Assembly (NCBI RefSeq): GCF_002407245.1
Contig: NZ_CP010681.1
Span: 2,914,001-2,978,000, forward strand
DNA length: 64,000 nucleotides
Source of the DNA: Phaeobacter piscinae
GTDB lineage: Bacteria > Pseudomonadota > Alphaproteobacteria > Rhodobacterales > Rhodobacteraceae
Direction of reading: 5' to 3'
This document shows positions 19,020 to 28,275 of the stretch, in pieces (the first letter of the stretch is position 1; each line of letters starts with the position of its first letter). The notes under the pieces were generated by a model. It had not been told where the DNA came from, did not search any database, and saw only the letters and a list, made by a program, of their open reading frames with translations. Position numbers and translations under genes: made by a program.

Positions 19020-19061
19020 ATATTACCCAGAAACGCTGCTTGGGTATTTGATAGGGATCAA
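19020..19061 (-). promoter_or_regulatory. Perfect FNR box with class II promoter geometry, facing the non-coding region
   Basis: The box at 19048-19061 reads TTGATAGGGATCAA, matching both half-sites exactly. On the minus strand a -10 TAATAT lies at 19020-19025, with its centre 32 bp from the box centre, exactly the spacing of FNR class II promoters (box at -41.5). This predicts a start near 19013. In the plus direction no comparable -10 exists. Confidence 0.65.
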
Positions 19062-19087
19062 AGACCCGTAAAATAGGTGCTGCGATT

Positions 19088-19861
19088 TCAGCGATCCGTA
19101 AAAACCCGAGCCGGAACATCCGGCATCAGTGCGTTATCGCCGCCAGGCAGCGCCGGCACAGCCCCGCGCCGGATCGCAGCCACTCGGTGGTTCATCCAAT
19201 GACGAATGATGTTTCGGTAGAGCCACCCCCGCCCCCCAGTCAGTGCCTGTTCATATTCGCCAAAGAACGCATCCGGACTGTCGAAAACACCAAGATCGCC
19301 ATTGATACCGGTTCGCTGAATGTAGGTATCTCGCCCCTGCCAGCTGACCATTGGCGCTTGCAGACAATCGGTCCCCGCGCCATAGGCACATAACGACGTC
19401 CGGCCCGGAAACGCCGCTTGCAACGAACCCAAGACCTGCTGATCTAGAATGAACCCCTCAAGATTGATCCATCGGGCGTCCAGACGAACCTCAACCCAAG
19501 AATGCAGGATGTTGCGTGGTGCCATCCAATACACAAGTTCAGGCACTATTCCGCGTTGTAGGCTCTTGTCGATGGTGAACCCGTGCAGTCGACACGGGAT
19601 ACCAAGCGCGCGCAACACGGTCATCAGCAGCGTCGCCTTTGTGTTGCACTGACCGTAGCCATCCGCAAGTACCAACGAGGCGGGGCGCGTGTCGGCCACA
19701 TTATAGCCAAACAGGATCTCATCGCGGACGTAGTCATAGGCTGCACCGATCCGTTCATGAGGGGACAGCTGCTGCCAGCCACGTTCTGAGATCAACGCAG
19801 CTATCGCTGGTGCCTTGCTGTCGAGCATCGGTGTTACGTCAAGAAAACGGGTATTGGGCAT
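19088..19861 (-). CDS. Transglutaminase-like (papain-fold) domain protein
   Basis: A 257-residue soluble protein with the transglutaminase-like core: Cys72 in GYGQCNTKATLLMTVLRALG and His120 in NILHSWVEVRL. The third residue, usually Asp, is not obvious; the aligned strand reads WINLEGFILD. There is no signal peptide, so it is probably cytoplasmic and may be a cysteine peptidase or amidase. The ATG at 19861 has AGGTGA upstream; an extension to 19885 lacks one. It separates ccoNOQP from ccoGHIS, which are usually adjacent, and has a MerR-like operator upstream. The substrate is unknown. Confidence 0.75.
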   Translation of the reverse strand: MPNTRFLDVTPMLDSKAPAIAALISERGWQQLSPHERIGAAYDYVRDEILFGYNVADTRPASLVLADGYGQCNTKATLLMTVLRALGIPCRLHGFTIDKSLQRGIVPELVYWMAPRNILHSWVEVRLDARWINLEGFILDQQVLGSLQAAFPGRTSLCAYGAGTDCLQAPMVSWQGRDTYIQRTGINGDLGVFDSPDAFFGEYEQALTGGRGWLYRNIIRHWMNHRVAAIRRGAVPALPGGDNALMPDVPARVFTDR

Positions 19862-19897
19862 GAGATCACCTATTTGATTGCCCACCCCTGCTACATC

Positions 19898-19918
19898 CTA
19901 CAGTGACTGTAGCTTCAA
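19898..19918 (-). promoter_or_regulatory. MerR-like operator upstream of the transglutaminase-like gene
   Basis: On the minus strand TTGAAG is followed by the perfect palindrome CTACAGTCACTGTAG (19898-19912). Compared with the metal ATPase promoter, 17 of 21 positions agree: TTGAAGCT, then AGT, then CTGTAG in register. At a 19-bp spacer the -10 would be TAGCAG, which is poor. It lies about 37 bp upstream of the start codon. Confidence 0.55.
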
Positions 19919-20013
19919 GGGGAAAATCAACCATGTGCCAACATGCTGAACCGGAACGGGGCCGCCCAAAGGCAGCCCCGCTTGATGCTGATACTGTATG
20001 AAAGGGCGCAGCC

Positions 20014-20883
20014 CTATTCACCGCCACCCAATTGGTGCACATAGGCGGTGACCGCGCGGATCTGGGCCTCTGTCAGGCGCGCATTCCAGTTTGGCATGAC
20101 CCCGTAACGCGAGTTGTAGACGGTTTCGGTCAGTGTCGCGTGATCCCCACCATAGAGCCAGATGGCATCTGCGAGATTCGGCGCCCCCTGGGAGCGGTCA
20201 CCGGTGCCATCGTCCATGTGGCAAGAAGCACAATTGTCCGCGAAGATCACAGACCCCGCCTCGACCTTGGCGGCATCCTGAGGTTCACCCGAAAGAGACA
20301 TCACATAGTTCACGACCTGATCAATCTCTTCCTTCTCCAGCAACTCATCCCGGCCAAAGGCTGGCATCTCAGAGTAGCGCGCATCGTCGCTCTCTTCATT
20401 GCGGATACCATGGGCGATGGTGGCGTGGATGTCCTCCATCGACCCGCCCCAAAGCCAGTCGTCATCCAGAAGGTTCGGATACCCTTTCGCCCCGGCTGCG
20501 CCAGCGCCGTGACATTGGGCGCACCAGGTCTTGAACACCGCCGAACCAGCCGAAACCGCATAGCCGTTCAACTCGGGATCGGTGGTGATATACGCCAGCT
20601 CAATCTCCTCCAGACGGCTGTTGATCGGGGCGTTGGCCTCGTTCACAGCTGCGATTTCCTCAGCGACCAGCGCCCGGGAGTTCCAGCCCAACACACCGGC
20701 TGTTGCCGATTGGATCCCCGGCCAGGCCGGGTAGGCAACGGTATAGCCGATGGCCCAGATAATGGTCGCATAGAAGGTCCAGAGCCACCAGCGCGGCATC
20801 GGGTTGTCGAATTCCTCGATTCCATCCCAGCTGTGGCCGGTGGTGTTCGGGTCGTCCTCGAACTTCTTCACTTTCTTGCTCAT
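20014..20883 (-). CDS. ccoP: cbb3-type cytochrome c oxidase subunit III (dihaem cytochrome CcoP)
   Basis: Membrane-anchored dihaem cytochrome c that takes electrons into cbb3 oxidase. It has 289 residues: a cytoplasmic N terminus, one helix around [20 protein letters not shown], and two periplasmic cytochrome c domains with CAQCH and CASCH haem sites. The ATG at 20883 overlaps the ccoQ stop by 4 bp and has GGAGG upstream. Last gene of ccoNOQP; a GC-rich hairpin (CGGGGC/GCCCCG, about 19957-19985) follows it. Confidence 0.96.
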   Translation of the reverse strand: MSKKVKKFEDDPNTTGHSWDGIEEFDNPMPRWWLWTFYATIIWAIGYTVAYPAWPGIQSATAGVLGWNSRALVAEEIAAVNEANAPINSRLEEIELAYITTDPELNGYAVSAGSAVFKTWCAQCHGAGAAGAKGYPNLLDDDWLWGGSMEDIHATIAHGIRNEESDDARYSEMPAFGRDELLEKEEIDQVVNYVMSLSGEPQDAAKVEAGSVIFADNCASCHMDDGTGDRSQGAPNLADAIWLYGGDHATLTETVYNSRYGVMPNWNARLTEAQIRAVTAYVHQLGGGE

Positions 20884-21077
20884 GACCGCGCCTCCTTGGC
20901 TTTACCCATTTCTGGGGCGGGTTTGTCTTCATGCCGGAAGGGGATGTTGGCGGTATCCTTGTAAACCTTGGTGCTGCCGGGGCGAAACGCCCAGACCACC
21001 ACGGCCAGAAAGAACACAAACAGGAAGAGCAGCATCCAGCTGTCGGCGAATTCCCGAAGCAGAGTATAAATGTCCAT
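20880..21077 (-). CDS. ccoQ: cbb3-type cytochrome oxidase subunit CcoQ
   Basis: Small 65-residue subunit with one transmembrane helix ([18 protein letters not shown]) followed by the RPGS segment typical of CcoQ. It stabilises the oxidase complex. The ATG at 21077 is set by GGAGG five bases upstream. It lies 12 bp after ccoO and overlaps ccoP. Confidence 0.92.
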   Translation of the reverse strand: MDIYTLLREFADSWMLLFLFVFFLAVVVWAFRPGSTKVYKDTANIPFRHEDKPAPEMGKAKEARS

Positions 21078-21089
21078 GTCTGCCTCCAA

Positions 21090-21818
21090 TCAGCGGTTGG
21101 CGACGGGGGTAAAGGTCGAGAAATCAACCAAGGTCCCCAGCATCTGCAGATAGGCGATCAAAGCGTCAGCTTCGGAGATCCCGGGCTGACCGTCGAAGTT
21201 CCGGACGCTGACCTTTTCGCCATAGCGCTCCAGCAGGCCGTCATAGTCGGCATCAGGATTGCTTTGCGCACGAAAGTCTGCCTGTGCGTTCTCCAGCATC
21301 CCTTCGGAATACGGCACCCCGACAAACGCATTCGCCGCCATCACATCACCGATGTATTCACCATCAATCCGGTTGTTCTCAAGGAAGCCGTACTTTGGCA
21401 TCACGGATTCCGGCACCACCGACTGCGGATCGCGCAGGTGATCGACGTGCCATTCGTCCGAGTAGCGACCGCCCACACGGGCCAGATCCGGACCGGTTCG
21501 CTTTGATCCCCATTGGAACGGGTGGTCATACATCGACTCTGCGGCCAGCGAATATGGTCCGTAACGTTCGACCTCATCGCGCATGGGGCGGATCATCTGA
21601 CTGTGGCAGACGTAGCACCCTTCGCGGATGTAGATATCACGCCCGGCCAGCTCCAGCGGGGTGTAGGGACGCATGCCTTCCACCTCTTCGATGGTGTTTT
21701 CCAGCCAGAACAGCGGTGCGATCTGGACCAGACCACCGATGGTGACAACTAGGAAGCTACACACCAGCAGGAGGGTCGCGTTGGTCTCGAGGATTTTGTG
21801 TTTGTCGAGAATTCCCAT
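21090..21818 (-). CDS. ccoO: cbb3-type cytochrome c oxidase subunit II (monohaem CcoO)
   Basis: A 242-residue membrane-anchored cytochrome c subunit. There is one N-terminal helix ([20 protein letters not shown] in part), then [18 protein letters not shown], the covalent haem c site with the conserved CcoO surroundings; the axial Met is probably in the later VMPKYGFL region. It passes electrons from CcoP to the binuclear centre in CcoN. It lies 14 bp after ccoN. Confidence 0.96.
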   Translation of the reverse strand: MGILDKHKILETNATLLLVCSFLVVTIGGLVQIAPLFWLENTIEEVEGMRPYTPLELAGRDIYIREGCYVCHSQMIRPMRDEVERYGPYSLAAESMYDHPFQWGSKRTGPDLARVGGRYSDEWHVDHLRDPQSVVPESVMPKYGFLENNRIDGEYIGDVMAANAFVGVPYSEGMLENAQADFRAQSNPDADYDGLLERYGEKVSVRNFDGQPGISEADALIAYLQMLGTLVDFSTFTPVANR

Positions 21819-21832
21819 TGCTCGGGCCCTCC

Positions 21833-23443
21833 TTATTCAGCAGGGACTGCGACGGTCAGGCTGGCCTCTTTGGCCGGCGCACGCCGTACAGTCATCCACA
21901 GGTTGTAGCACATGATCAGGGCACCAGCGAGGAACATGACCCCACCCAGAGCGCGCACCACGTACATCGGGAATTTCGCAGCCACCGTGTCTGCAAAGGA
22001 GTTCACGAGGAACCCGTTGGCATCGACTTCACGCCACATCAGGCCTTCCATGATGCCGGTCACCCACATGGATGCCGCGTAGAGAATGATGCCAATGGTG
22101 GCCAACCAGAAATGCCAGGACACCAGGCTGAGGCTGTAGAGACGCTCGCGTTTCCACAGAACCGGCACCAGGAAGTACAGCGCACCAAAGGTGATCATGC
22201 CGTTCCAGCCAAGCGCGCCGGAGTGAACGTGACCAATGGTCCAGTCGGTGTAATGCGACAACGAGTTCACGGCACGGATCGACATCATCGGACCTTCAAA
22301 GGTGGACATGCCGTAAAAGCCGATCGAGATCACCATCATCCGGATCACCGGGTCGGTGCGCAGCTTGTCCCAGGCCCCGGACAGGGTCATCAGACCGTTG
22401 ATCATGCCACCCCAGCTGGGCATCCACAGCACGATCGAGAACACCATACCAAGGGTCGAGGCCCAATCCGGCAGAGCGGTGTAATGCAGGTGGTGCGGAC
22501 CCGCCCAGATGTAGAGGAAGATCAATGCCCAGAAGTGGATGATCGACAGCTTGTATGAGAACACCGGACGCTCAGCCTGCTTCGGCACGAAGTAGTACAT
22601 CATGCCAAGAAAACCCGCGGTCAGGAAGAAGCCCACAGCGTTGTGACCGTACCACCATTGCACCATCGCGTCCTGCACGCCCGACCACATGATCACCGAT
22701 TTGGAACCCCAGATACTGACGGGGATCGTCATGTTGTTGACCAAATGCAGCATGGCAACGGTCACGATGAACGCAAGGTAGAACCAGTTTGCCACATAGA
22801 TATGCGGCTCCTTACGCTTGATCACGGTGCCCAGGAACACCGCCAGATAGGCCACCCAGACGATGGTCAACCAGAGATCAACATGCCATTCCGGTTCTGC
22901 ATATTCCTTGGACTGGGTTGACCCGAACAGATAGCCGGTCGCCGCCAGCACGATGAACAGCTGATAGCCCCAGAACACAAACCACGCCAGATTACCCCCC
23001 CAGAGACGGGCGGCCGAGGTGCGTTGCACCACGTAGAATGAGGTCGCGATCAGCGCATTGCCACCAAAGGCAAAAATCACTGCCGAAGTATGCAGAGGCC
23101 GCAGCCGCCCGAAGTTGGCCAGCCCCTGCGCCCACTCAAAGTTCAGGACCGGGAAGGCCAACTGGAAAGCGATGAAGACACCCACCAGAAACCCGACCAC
23201 GCCCCAGAACGCGGTTGCCACCACACCGGCGCGCACCACACTGTCAAAGTACTCGCCCTGCAGCGATCCCGTTGCAACCACAGGCTCATCGGTGTGTCGA
23301 AGGGTGTATAGAAACAGCCCGCCAGCCACGATCATGATGATGATCGCATGAACCTGATAGGCCAAATCCCGCGCATAATTGGTCGCGATCATCGCGAAGA
23401 GCGTGACCAAACCAAGCACGATTAGCTTGATATAATTAGACAT
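21833..23443 (-). CDS. ccoN: cbb3-type cytochrome c oxidase catalytic subunit I (CcoN)
   Basis: Catalytic haem-copper subunit of the high-affinity cbb3 oxidase, 536 residues with about 12 helices. [15 protein letters not shown] contains a haem-ligand histidine, [17 protein letters not shown] the CuB region, [14 protein letters not shown] the adjacent His pair, and [14 protein letters not shown] the haem b3/b ligands. The ATG at 23443 (MSNYIKL) has an upstream purine-rich site; a 9-residue extension is less likely. First gene of ccoNOQP, behind an FNR box about 100 bp upstream. Confidence 0.97.
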   Translation of the reverse strand: MSNYIKLIVLGLVTLFAMIATNYARDLAYQVHAIIIMIVAGGLFLYTLRHTDEPVVATGSLQGEYFDSVVRAGVVATAFWGVVGFLVGVFIAFQLAFPVLNFEWAQGLANFGRLRPLHTSAVIFAFGGNALIATSFYVVQRTSAARLWGGNLAWFVFWGYQLFIVLAATGYLFGSTQSKEYAEPEWHVDLWLTIVWVAYLAVFLGTVIKRKEPHIYVANWFYLAFIVTVAMLHLVNNMTIPVSIWGSKSVIMWSGVQDAMVQWWYGHNAVGFFLTAGFLGMMYYFVPKQAERPVFSYKLSIIHFWALIFLYIWAGPHHLHYTALPDWASTLGMVFSIVLWMPSWGGMINGLMTLSGAWDKLRTDPVIRMMVISIGFYGMSTFEGPMMSIRAVNSLSHYTDWTIGHVHSGALGWNGMITFGALYFLVPVLWKRERLYSLSLVSWHFWLATIGIILYAASMWVTGIMEGLMWREVDANGFLVNSFADTVAAKFPMYVVRALGGVMFLAGALIMCYNLWMTVRRAPAKEASLTVAVPAE

Positions 23444-23536
23444 CTTGCGTCCCTTTTCCTTGCCCGACACGATTCTCTGGTCCGCGTCAGACAGTTTTTT
23501 CTGAGCCCTAAATGCAAAACTGCGCCAGACAACGCC

Positions 23537-23550
23537 TTGATCTGTATCAA
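23537..23550. promoter_or_regulatory. Perfect FNR box between ccoN and the universal stress protein gene
   Basis: TTGATCTGTATCAA matches the FNR consensus in both half-sites. Toward ccoN a CATTTA -10 (minus strand, 23509-23514) lies 32 bp from the centre, giving class II geometry and a start near 23502. Toward the stress gene, a CATAAT at 23583-23588 is about 10 bp further than ideal. Confidence 0.88.
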
Positions 23551-23649
23551 GACAGTTTGCCGCAGAATGTGAGAAGCACCTTCATAATGACGCAACTCGC
23601 GGCACAACCACAAGTTCGTTGCGGTCGCACATATCCCTGCGAGGTTAAT

Positions 23650-24489
23650 ATGTCCTACAAGACACTGCTGACTGTTCTGACCACCCCCGCAAACACCGAC
23701 ACTCAGCTGGAGCAGTCGATCTCATTGACCCGGCTGGCCGACGGCCATGTTGACGCACTGTGCCTTGGCGTGGATCGCACCCAAACCGGCTATTACTACG
23801 CTGGTGCCAATGCGATGGTGCTGCAAGAAACCCTGGCCCGTGCCAAGGAAGAGGTCAGTGGCATCGAAGCTACTGCGACCGAGCGTCTGACCCGGTCAGC
23901 GGTCAGCTTTAACGTTGAGACAGGTGTCGCACAGATGGCTGATATTGGCCGCCACGTTGCGCGTTTGGCGCGGTTTTGTGATCTTGTTGTGCTGGGCCAG
24001 CCCTACGGCAAGGACCGTCCCGCCGAGGCGGAGGCCATTGTCGAAGCGGCCCTTTTCGAAGGCCGCGCGCCTGTGCTTGTGGTGCCGGATGATGCGCCCC
24101 TGCCCGCGCAGCCAAAAACCGTATTGGTGGCTTGGAACGAAAGCATCGAAGCCATGACCGCTATTCGCAAAGCACTGCCAATGCTACAGGCGGCGGATGT
24201 GGTGCGCGTCGTTGTTATCGACCCGCCGCAGCACGGACCGGAGCGCTCAGATCCGGGCGGGTTGCTGTGCCAGATGCTGTCGCGCCATGGGGTCAAATGC
24301 GAGATTGATGTGCTCAGCAAAACCATGACCCGCGTCTCGGACGTGTTGAACCGACATGCAGTCGATACAGCGGCAGATCTGATCGTGATGGGGGCCTACG
24401 GGCATTCCCGTTTCCGTGAGGCGATCCTGGGCGGTGCAACCCGCAATATGCTGGAGAAGGCAAAAGTGCCGGTTATGATGGCCCACTAA
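23650..24489 (+). CDS. Universal stress protein (tandem UspA domains)
   Basis: A 279-residue cytoplasmic protein of two UspA domains. The second ends MGAYGHSRFREAILGGATRNML, the G-2x-G-9x-G nucleotide-binding motif, followed by the usual KVPVMMAH strand. The ATG at 23650 has GAGG upstream; the frame is open back to 23512 but without a ribosome site. It is divergent from ccoN across an FNR box, so low-oxygen induction is likely, and it is convergent with fnrL. Confidence 0.85.
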   Translation: MSYKTLLTVLTTPANTDTQLEQSISLTRLADGHVDALCLGVDRTQTGYYYAGANAMVLQETLARAKEEVSGIEATATERLTRSAVSFNVETGVAQMADIGRHVARLARFCDLVVLGQPYGKDRPAEAEAIVEAALFEGRAPVLVVPDDAPLPAQPKTVLVAWNESIEAMTAIRKALPMLQAADVVRVVVIDPPQHGPERSDPGGLLCQMLSRHGVKCEIDVLSKTMTRVSDVLNRHAVDTAADLIVMGAYGHSRFREAILGGATRNMLEKAKVPVMMAH

Positions 24490-24506
24490 TGCAAGGGCTC
24501 AAGTAA

Positions 24507-24545
24507 GAAGGGGGCGACACGTTCGGCCCCTTCGCTTCCTCAAGG
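24507..24545. terminator. Probable shared terminator between usp and fnrL
   Basis: GAAGGGG and CCCCTTC form a 7-bp stem around a 13-base loop between the convergent stops. T-rich sequence is only modest on each side (TTCTTACTT on the minus strand). Confidence 0.5.
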
Positions 24546-24550
24546 AGTGG

Positions 24551-25291
24551 TCAGATCAGGCAGCCGCCGTCGCTGTCATCTCCCGCCTCTTCCATAAGGC
24601 GCCCCATGTCAGGCACGGTCACATGCCGCTTGCCTTCAAGCTCAATCACGCCGTCCTTGCGCAGGGCGGAAACTTGGCGGCTGACGGTTTCCAGCGTCAG
24701 CCCCAGATAGTCTGCCATAGCCTCGCGGGTCAGCGGCAGATCAAAAACGCGACGGTTGCTGTCTTTGTGGAGCTGCAAGGAGGCATCGCGCCGGGCCAGA
24801 ATAGACAACAAGCTGGCGATCTTTTCGCGCGCCGTTTTACGCCCTAGAACCAGCATCCATTCCCGGGCAGCGTCCAGCTCGTCCAATGTCATCTCAAGCA
24901 GACGATGCGCCACATGCGGGGTATGGGCCATCATCTCTTCAAACGGTTTCTTGCGAAAACAGCACATGACCACGGTGGAGGTTGCCACCACATTATAAGC
25001 TGCCGTATCGCGTCCGGGTCGGCCAACAAAATCGCTGGGCAGCAGCAGACCAACCATCTGGGTCCGCCCGTCCTCCATGGTCTGCGTCAGGGTTGCGATG
25101 CCCGAGACAACGGAGCCTACAAAATCCATCCGGTCACCGGACCAGGTGATTGGTTGGCCCGCATCATAGGTGCGATAGTATTTGATCGAATCCAACACCT
25201 CTAGCTCATCCGCATCACAGCGCGCACAAACGGCACGGTGACGAATAGGGCAATCGCCGCAATTGACGTTCTGAATGGTAGGAGTGTTCAT
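24551..25291 (-). CDS. fnrL: Oxygen-responsive Crp/Fnr-family regulator FnrL
   Basis: A 246-residue transcription factor with a cAMP-receptor-like sensor and a C-terminal helix-turn-helix (LTREAMADYLGLTLETVSRQ). N-terminal cysteines in NCGDCPIRHRAVCARC plus a central Cys in VVMCCF can ligate an oxygen-labile 4Fe-4S cluster, and ETVSRQVSAL is the FNR-type recognition helix (E-x2-S-R). This predicts binding to TTGAT-N4-ATCAA, which occurs three times nearby. The ATG at 25291 gives MNTPTIQN; a 13-residue extension is possible. It is the likely master regulator of the cco genes. Confidence 0.92.
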   Translation of the reverse strand: MNTPTIQNVNCGDCPIRHRAVCARCDADELEVLDSIKYYRTYDAGQPITWSGDRMDFVGSVVSGIATLTQTMEDGRTQMVGLLLPSDFVGRPGRDTAAYNVVATSTVVMCCFRKKPFEEMMAHTPHVAHRLLEMTLDELDAAREWMLVLGRKTAREKIASLLSILARRDASLQLHKDSNRRVFDLPLTREAMADYLGLTLETVSRQVSALRKDGVIELEGKRHVTVPDMGRLMEEAGDDSDGGCLI

Positions 25292-25576
25292 GAGAGGTCC
25301 GATTTGATCTGCGCTAAGGCTAATGCTCACCTGGCAGTGTCAATTTAAACATGTGCGGCGTAAATCACAATTGGCGACTCCGCGTTAGTCTTTAGCTTGC
25401 GAAGCGACTGCAGCCGTAGTTGCCAACGACGGTGACGCTTCACGCTCCAACAAAGACAATGATTTACCCGTTTCAACGGGCCAATGACTGTGGCTCTATA
25501 GCCGGATGCGCCATTCTGTCGCGACAATCAAAGCGCAAAACTGTGCAGCGCCGGAAATGCTTGCGCGAACCGCAGC

Positions 25577-27169
25577 CTACCCGGCTGCGGCCAGAAGTTG
25601 CTGCGTGTAGGGATCTGACGGATTGTTGAACAGGTCAGCGGCCGATCCCGCCTCAACCACATCACCCTGCTTCATCACGATCATCTTGTGTGACATGGCC
25701 CGTACCACATTCAGATCATGCGAGATGAACAGATACGCGAGCCCATACCGCTCCTGCAGGTCGCGCAACAGATTGACGATCTGCACCTGCACAGTCATGT
25801 CCAGTGCCGATGTTGGCTCATCCAGCACCACCAGTTTCGGCCGCAACACCATCGCCCGCGCAATCGCAATCCGTTGCCGCTGGCCACCTGAAAATTCATG
25901 CGGGTAGCGATCCATAAATGCCGGATCCAACCCCACCTCAGCCATCACCTCAGCGACCAGATCCCGCGGATCACGGTCCTGATCCACATTGTGAATAGCC
26001 AACCCTTCGGAAATGATCTGCGCACAGGTCATTCGCGGGCTAAGTGCCCCGAAAGGATCCTGAAACACGATCTGCATATCCGCCCGCAATCGGCGCAAAT
26101 CGCGGGTTGACCACTGCCGCAAATCCTGTCCTTGAAACTCAACCCGCCCCTCAGAGGCGATCAGACGCATGATGGCCAATGCCAGCGTGGTTTTGCCGCT
26201 GCCACTTTCGCCCACAATGCCCAACGTCTCACCCGCGCGGACCGAAAGCGACGTTGGGTTTACCGCCTTCACATGGCCGACAGTGCGTTTCAGTAAGCCT
26301 TTTTGAATGGGAAACCACACCTTCAGATCTTCGGTGCGGATCAGCTCCTGGGCATCCTCCGGCACCGGTTGAGGCTGGCCAGTCGGTTCGGCATCCAGCA
26401 GTTTGCGCGTGTAGGGATGCTGCGGATTAGCAAAAATCTCAGCCGTGGGACCGCTTTCAACGATCTCACCCGCCTGCATGACGCAGACGCGATCCGCGAT
26501 CCGGCGGACAATGCTCAGATCATGGGTGATGAACAGCAACCCCATGCCCTCGCTGGATTTCAGATCCGCGAGCAGGTCGAGGATCTGCACCTGAATGGTG
26601 ACATCAAGGGCAGTTGTCGGCTCATCCGCGATCAGGATATCGGGTTTGTTGGCAAGAGCCATGGCGATCATCACCCGCTGGCGCTGCCCGCCGGACAACT
26701 GATGCGGATACGCGTCCAGACGGGTCTCTGCGTCCCGGATACCAACCCGGTTCAACAGATCCACAATCCGCTCCCGCGCCGCCGTGCCGCCAAGCCCCTG
26801 ATGCAGAGCAAGCGACTCTGCCAACTGTTTCTCAATCGTGTGCAGCGGGTTGAGAGAGGTCATCGGCTCCTGAAAAATGAAGCTGATATCATTGCCTCGT
26901 ACCTGCCGAAGATGGCGCTCACTGGCGCCGACCATCTCGGTGCCATCATAAGTAACGGAACCAGTGACCGTGGCGCTGTCACCCAGCAGTGAGACTGTCG
27001 ACAGCGCCGAAACCGATTTGCCGGAACCGCTCTCCCCCACCAACGCGACCGTCTCCCCGCGGCCCACCGAAAAGGACACACCGCGCACTGCCTCTGTCAC
27101 CTTGCCATCCTGGCGGAAGGAAACCCGCAGATCGCGGACATTCAGGAGCTGAGAGGTGTCAGTGTTCAT
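25577..27169 (-). CDS. yejF: Peptide ABC transporter, fused double ATPase (YejF-like)
   Basis: A 530-residue ATP-binding protein with two complete nucleotide-binding domains, as in YejF. Walker A GESGSGKS and GESGSGKT, signatures LSGGQRQRV and FSGGQRQRI, and Walker B LIADEPT and LVLDEPT are all present. It powers uptake of oligopeptides through YejBE. Its ATG overlaps the yejE stop by 4 bp. The gap to fnrL (25292-25576) holds no recognisable gene. Confidence 0.93.
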   Translation of the reverse strand: MNTDTSQLLNVRDLRVSFRQDGKVTEAVRGVSFSVGRGETVALVGESGSGKSVSALSTVSLLGDSATVTGSVTYDGTEMVGASERHLRQVRGNDISFIFQEPMTSLNPLHTIEKQLAESLALHQGLGGTAARERIVDLLNRVGIRDAETRLDAYPHQLSGGQRQRVMIAMALANKPDILIADEPTTALDVTIQVQILDLLADLKSSEGMGLLFITHDLSIVRRIADRVCVMQAGEIVESGPTAEIFANPQHPYTRKLLDAEPTGQPQPVPEDAQELIRTEDLKVWFPIQKGLLKRTVGHVKAVNPTSLSVRAGETLGIVGESGSGKTTLALAIMRLIASEGRVEFQGQDLRQWSTRDLRRLRADMQIVFQDPFGALSPRMTCAQIISEGLAIHNVDQDRDPRDLVAEVMAEVGLDPAFMDRYPHEFSGGQRQRIAIARAMVLRPKLVVLDEPTSALDMTVQVQIVNLLRDLQERYGLAYLFISHDLNVVRAMSHKMIVMKQGDVVEAGSAADLFNNPSDPYTQQLLAAAG

Positions 27170-28272
27170 GAGAATGTCTTTCTCGGATCAAAGGCATCGC
27201 GCACCCCTTCAAAGATGAAGACCAGCAGGGACAGCATGATCGCAAAGGTGAAAAACGCGGTGAAAGCGAGCCAGGGCGCCTCTAGGTTCTGCTTGGCCTG
27301 CAATGTCAGTTCCCCAAGCGACGGCGCGGAGGATGGCAGCCCAAAGCCAAGGAAATCCAGCCCAGCAAGCGTCCCGATGGTGCCGGTCACGATAAACGGC
27401 AGAAACGTCAGGGTCGCAACCATTGCATTCGGCAGCATATGGCGGAACATGATGGTCATATTGCCCACCCCCAATGCCTTGGCCGCGCGCACATATTCCA
27501 GATTGCGGGCACGCAGGAACTCCGCCCGGACCACGCTGACCAAGGCTGTCCAACTGAACAGGATCATCAGTACCACCAATAGCCAGAAACTGCGTCCCAG
27601 AATGGCGAACATGATGATGATGACGTAGAGCTGCGGGATGGAGCCCCAGATCTCAATCACCCTCTGGAAAATCAGATCTAGCCAGCCACCAAAAAACCCC
27701 TGAACCGCACCCGCTGCGATCCCCACCAAGGTGGCGGCTCCGGTGACCATTAGGGTGAACAGGATCGACAGACGAAACCCGTGAATGACGCGCGCCAATA
27801 CATCGCGTTTGGTATCATCCGTGCCCAACAGGTTTTGCCCATTTGGTGGCAAAGGTGCCGCACCGGGCCGGTCGACCGTGGTGTTGAAAGAATAGGGAAT
27901 CGGCGGCCAGATCGCCCACCCTTCCACAAACCCATCCGCCGCAAACGTGCCGGCTTCGATCTCTTCCAGAATTCCTTCGGGATCGTCAAAGCAGTCCTCA
28001 ACACCGCCAGATGCAATCAAGCATTGTACCTCCGGATCACGGTAAGCGGCCTCCGTCTGGAAATCCCCGCCAAAAGCCGTCTCCGGGTAGAAGTTGAACA
28101 CAGGCGTGAAATATTCGCCCCGGTAGTTCACCAGCATCGGTTTGTCATTGGCGACAAACTCAGCAAACAGCGAAATCCCGAACAGAACGGAAAAGATCCA
28201 AAGCGACCAGAAAGCCCGGCGATTGCGGCAAAAATTGCTCCAGCGGCGCTGGTTGAGCGGGGACAATGCCAT
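27166..28272 (-). CDS. yejE: Peptide ABC transporter permease (YejE-like)
   Basis: A 368-residue inner-membrane permease of the oligopeptide (DppC/OppC) family. A first helix is followed by the long periplasmic loop with LVNYRGEYFTPVFNFYPE characteristic of YejE; then come about five helices and the EAA loop ARNLEYVRAAKALGVGN. The ATG at 28272 lies 3 bp after the yejB stop and has GAGAGGG upstream. Confidence 0.92.
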   Translation of the reverse strand: MALSPLNQRRWSNFCRNRRAFWSLWIFSVLFGISLFAEFVANDKPMLVNYRGEYFTPVFNFYPETAFGGDFQTEAAYRDPEVQCLIASGGVEDCFDDPEGILEEIEAGTFAADGFVEGWAIWPPIPYSFNTTVDRPGAAPLPPNGQNLLGTDDTKRDVLARVIHGFRLSILFTLMVTGAATLVGIAAGAVQGFFGGWLDLIFQRVIEIWGSIPQLYVIIIMFAILGRSFWLLVVLMILFSWTALVSVVRAEFLRARNLEYVRAAKALGVGNMTIMFRHMLPNAMVATLTFLPFIVTGTIGTLAGLDFLGFGLPSSAPSLGELTLQAKQNLEAPWLAFTAFFTFAIMLSLLVFIFEGVRDAFDPRKTFS

Positions 28273-28275
28273 CTG

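Larger units (their letters stand above)
18604..19087 (-). other. Hairpin-rich non-coding region between ccoG and the transglutaminase-like gene; candidate small RNA or long leader
   Basis: No convincing protein is found. The only minus-strand frame of note (19013-18717) begins with TTG and has no ribosome site. Three structures stand out: a perfect 13-bp inverted repeat (18888-18900 with 18921-18933), a CCTGC-TTT-GCAGG hairpin with CGCC/GGCG flanks near 18942-18964, and an imperfect 15-bp stem at 18781-18813 (12 of 15 paired). A perfect FNR box with a well-placed -10 points minus-strand transcription into them. I see no U-tract terminator before ccoG, so a long ccoG leader is the main alternative to a separate RNA. 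Confidence 0.45.

Noticed and set aside
25304..25317. FNR-like sequence TTGATCTGCGCTAA upstream of fnrL
   Set aside because: Only the left half-site matches; the right half-site agrees in just two of five positions.
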